Positions 6,606 through 7,675 of a stretch of 7,675 nt of DNA are shown piece by piece. A model generated the notes under the pieces. That model did not search any database. It had not been told where the DNA came from and saw only the letters and a program-made list of their open reading frames with translations. Source of the stretch: Minisyncoccota bacterium (GTDB lineage: Bacteria > Patescibacteriota > Minisyncoccia > UBA6257 > JAKLIH01); the NCBI GenBank assembly GCA_028691405.1, contig JAQUZI010000017.1, forward strand, positions 2,917 to 10,591, given 5' to 3'. Both the position numbers and the translations under genes were made by a program. Numbering within the stretch: the stretch's first letter is position 1; each line of letters begins with the position of its first letter.

Positions 6606-7346
6606 ATGTTTGATAAAATGAAGAAAAATTTAAAAGATTTTTTTATTATTCTTTTGGTTATTATAATTATTGTGTTAGTTTTGGTTTTTAAAGGCGCAGA
6701 TAATGATAAAAACAAAGAGAATGTAAATGAAGGTCAAAAACAAGCAGAAGAAAGTCAGAATGTTTTAGATGACAATTTTTATTCTAATATTATATTAGAA
6801 GGAAAAGGGAACGAAGATTCTGGTCGTTACGTTACGGTATTATCTGATTATAGCTGTGGTTGATCAACGAAGTTTTATTTTGATACAATTTTAGAATTTT
6901 TTAAAGAAAAAGACTTAGATAAAGTATGGTTACAATACGACTTTTTGGTTTTAAATGATCAATCACCGTCTTTGTTGCCAACAGAGGCAGCGTATTGTGC
7001 TAATGAACAAGGTAAATTTTGAGAGTTTCATGATGGAGTGTTTAATTTAAAGGAAAAACACGAAGACTTAGAAGTTGCTTTTAATAAAGAAAATATATTT
7101 GGTTTAGCTGAAGAATTAGGTATTAATAATAGTGAGTTTGAAGAATGTGTAAATACTAATAAATACAGGCAATTGATTAATATGAGAGCTAAATATTATT
7201 TAGATGCAATTGATAGGTTGGGAGTGCCATCAACATTTTTAAATGGAGAACCAATAACTATGTTTATAAATGGAGAGGATCGCATGGTGGGAGCCATTGA
7301 TATTGTAACTTTTGGTAAAAAAATACAAGACTGGCTTAATAAATAA
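6606..7346 (+). CDS. Membrane-anchored DsbA-like thioredoxin-fold protein, UGA-recoded
   Basis: A 246-aa DsbA/BdbD-like protein (Thioredoxin_4 type), probably facing outside the cytoplasmic membrane to act on disulfides of exported proteins. A lysine-rich N-terminus (MFDKMKKNLK) is followed by one hydrophobic segment (about 11-28), a signal anchor without a lipobox, and a charged linker (about 29-58). UGA is read as Trp at codons 86 (6861-6863) and 139 (7020-7022). The second falls in G-K-F-W-E-F-H-D, where Trp is a hallmark of the family; it fixes the meaning of UGA. The other two Trp (108, 243) are UGG. The active site reads C84-G-W-S87 where relatives have C-P-x-C, so the resolving cysteine is replaced by Ser. 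Other cysteines are C131 (A-A-Y-C-A) and the one in EFEEC. The probable cis-Pro loop is V207-P208. Monothiol activity suggests reductase, isomerase or glutathionylation chemistry rather than simple oxidation (inference). It is 15 nt from the glutaredoxin, surely co-transcribed. Standard decoding would yield fragments. Confidence 0.88.
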
Positions 7347-7361
7347 ATTTAAAAAACAAAT

Positions 7362-7622
7362 ATGGAAAATGAAACAAATAAAGAATACAGTGTAAAAGTT
7401 TATTCAACTCCATTATGTCCTTGGTGTGATGTAGCTAAAAAATTTTTATCTGATCATAATATTGAATTTGAGACTATAGATGTTTCTCAATCTCAGGAAG
7501 TGTTGATGGAATTAATTCAAAAGACTGGATCAACTGGTGTTCCAGTAATTGAAATTAATGGAGAATATATATTAGGGTTTAATAAAAGCGCTATTTGTGA
7601 AAAGTTAAATATACAGGAATAA
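7362..7622 (+). CDS. Glutaredoxin/NrdH-like thiol oxidoreductase
   Basis: This is an 86-aa dithiol glutaredoxin-family protein without signal peptide, hence cytoplasmic. The CPWC active site is at residues 19-22, after the first beta strand VKVYSTPL. The cis-Pro loop TGVPVIEING has P61, and G-F-N-K-S lies where relatives carry the G-F-D/S substrate-binding segment. The length is normal for bacterial glutaredoxin or NrdH. It would reduce disulfides or mixed disulfides using glutathione or thioredoxin reductase; which donor cannot be told from sequence. Its Trp (W21) is UGG, so this gene is readable in either code. It follows the dsbA-like gene by 15 nt and probably shares its promoter at 6550-6578. 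No terminator is seen after its UAA stop before the next promoter. Confidence 0.93.
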   Translation: MENETNKEYSVKVYSTPLCPWCDVAKKFLSDHNIEFETIDVSQSQEVLMELIQKTGSTGVPVIEINGEYILGFNKSAICEKLNIQE

Positions 7623-7631
7623 GTCAGCCAC

Positions 7632-7660
7632 TTTACAAATACATATTATTATGGTATAAT
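7632..7660 (+). promoter_or_regulatory. Promoter for a gene beyond the right edge
   Basis: TTTACA (7632-7637) and TATAAT (7655-7660) have a 17-nt spacer and an extended TGG before the -10. An 8-bp inverted repeat, ATACATAT (7639-7646) and ATATGTAT (7661-7668), brackets the -10 and could be an operator, although such A+T-rich repeats arise easily by chance. Confidence 0.65.
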
Positions 7661-7675
7661 ATATGTATTAAGAAA

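Noticed and set aside
1395..7346. UGA = glycine (genetic code of Gracilibacteria/Absconditabacteria)
   Set aside because: Gly does not fit F-x-E-x-H-D in the DsbA-like protein or E-H-x-x-R-L in the aminotransferase, and seven UGAs in about 2250 codons is far too rare for a glycine codon.

Overview
The window is strongly A+T-rich bacterial chromosomal DNA with seven protein genes, all on the + strand: mnmA, rsmI, a class IV aminotransferase, rpmB, a giant tandem PilB/GspE ATPase, a membrane-anchored DsbA-like protein and a glutaredoxin. Five of the seven only read through if UGA is a sense codon. There are seven in-frame UGAs: rsmI 2, aminotransferase 1, rpmB 1, pilB 1, dsbA-like 2. Two fall at positions that are tryptophan in the families concerned (the F-W-E-x-H-D motif of DsbA-like proteins and the E-H-W-x-R-L motif of class IV aminotransferases). 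All seven genes stop at UAA. The window therefore uses UGA = Trp, not stop and not Gly.

Organism (inference): type IV pilus ATPase, mnmA and a zinc-ribbon L28 argue against Mollicutes and reduced insect symbionts, the usual UGA=Trp bacteria. Short divergent proteins, extreme A+T content, absence of Shine-Dalgarno sequences and a type IV pilus gene suggest a Patescibacteria/CPR-like genome. The CPR recoding I know of (Gracilibacteria, Absconditabacteria) is UGA = Gly, so UGA = Trp here would be unusual. No 16S rRNA or other taxonomic anchor is present.

Layout: 1-113 holds back-to-back divergent promoters. 114-243 encodes a long rod-like hairpin RNA ending in a U-tract, either an independent 6S-like small RNA or a leader of mnmA. 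258-3185 carries translation and tRNA/rRNA modification genes (mnmA, rsmI, rpmB) with an aminotransferase, closed by an intrinsic terminator (3215-3243). 3282-6254 encodes a 990-residue protein with two complete PilB-type ATPase modules in tandem, closed by a strong bidirectional terminator (6266-6299).

6255-6605 has no protein gene but holds the most striking non-coding element. A G+C-richer, multi-branched RNA of about 215 nt runs on the minus strand from a perfect consensus promoter (TTGACA, 17 nt, TATAAT) to the shared terminator. It has a 23-bp closing stem and a subdomain with two complementary 8-nt loops. I do not recognise its family. Its promoter is divergent from that of the dsbA-like/glutaredoxin operon (6606-7622), which probably supports envelope or cytoplasmic thiol chemistry. 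A further strong promoter at the right edge drives a gene outside the window.
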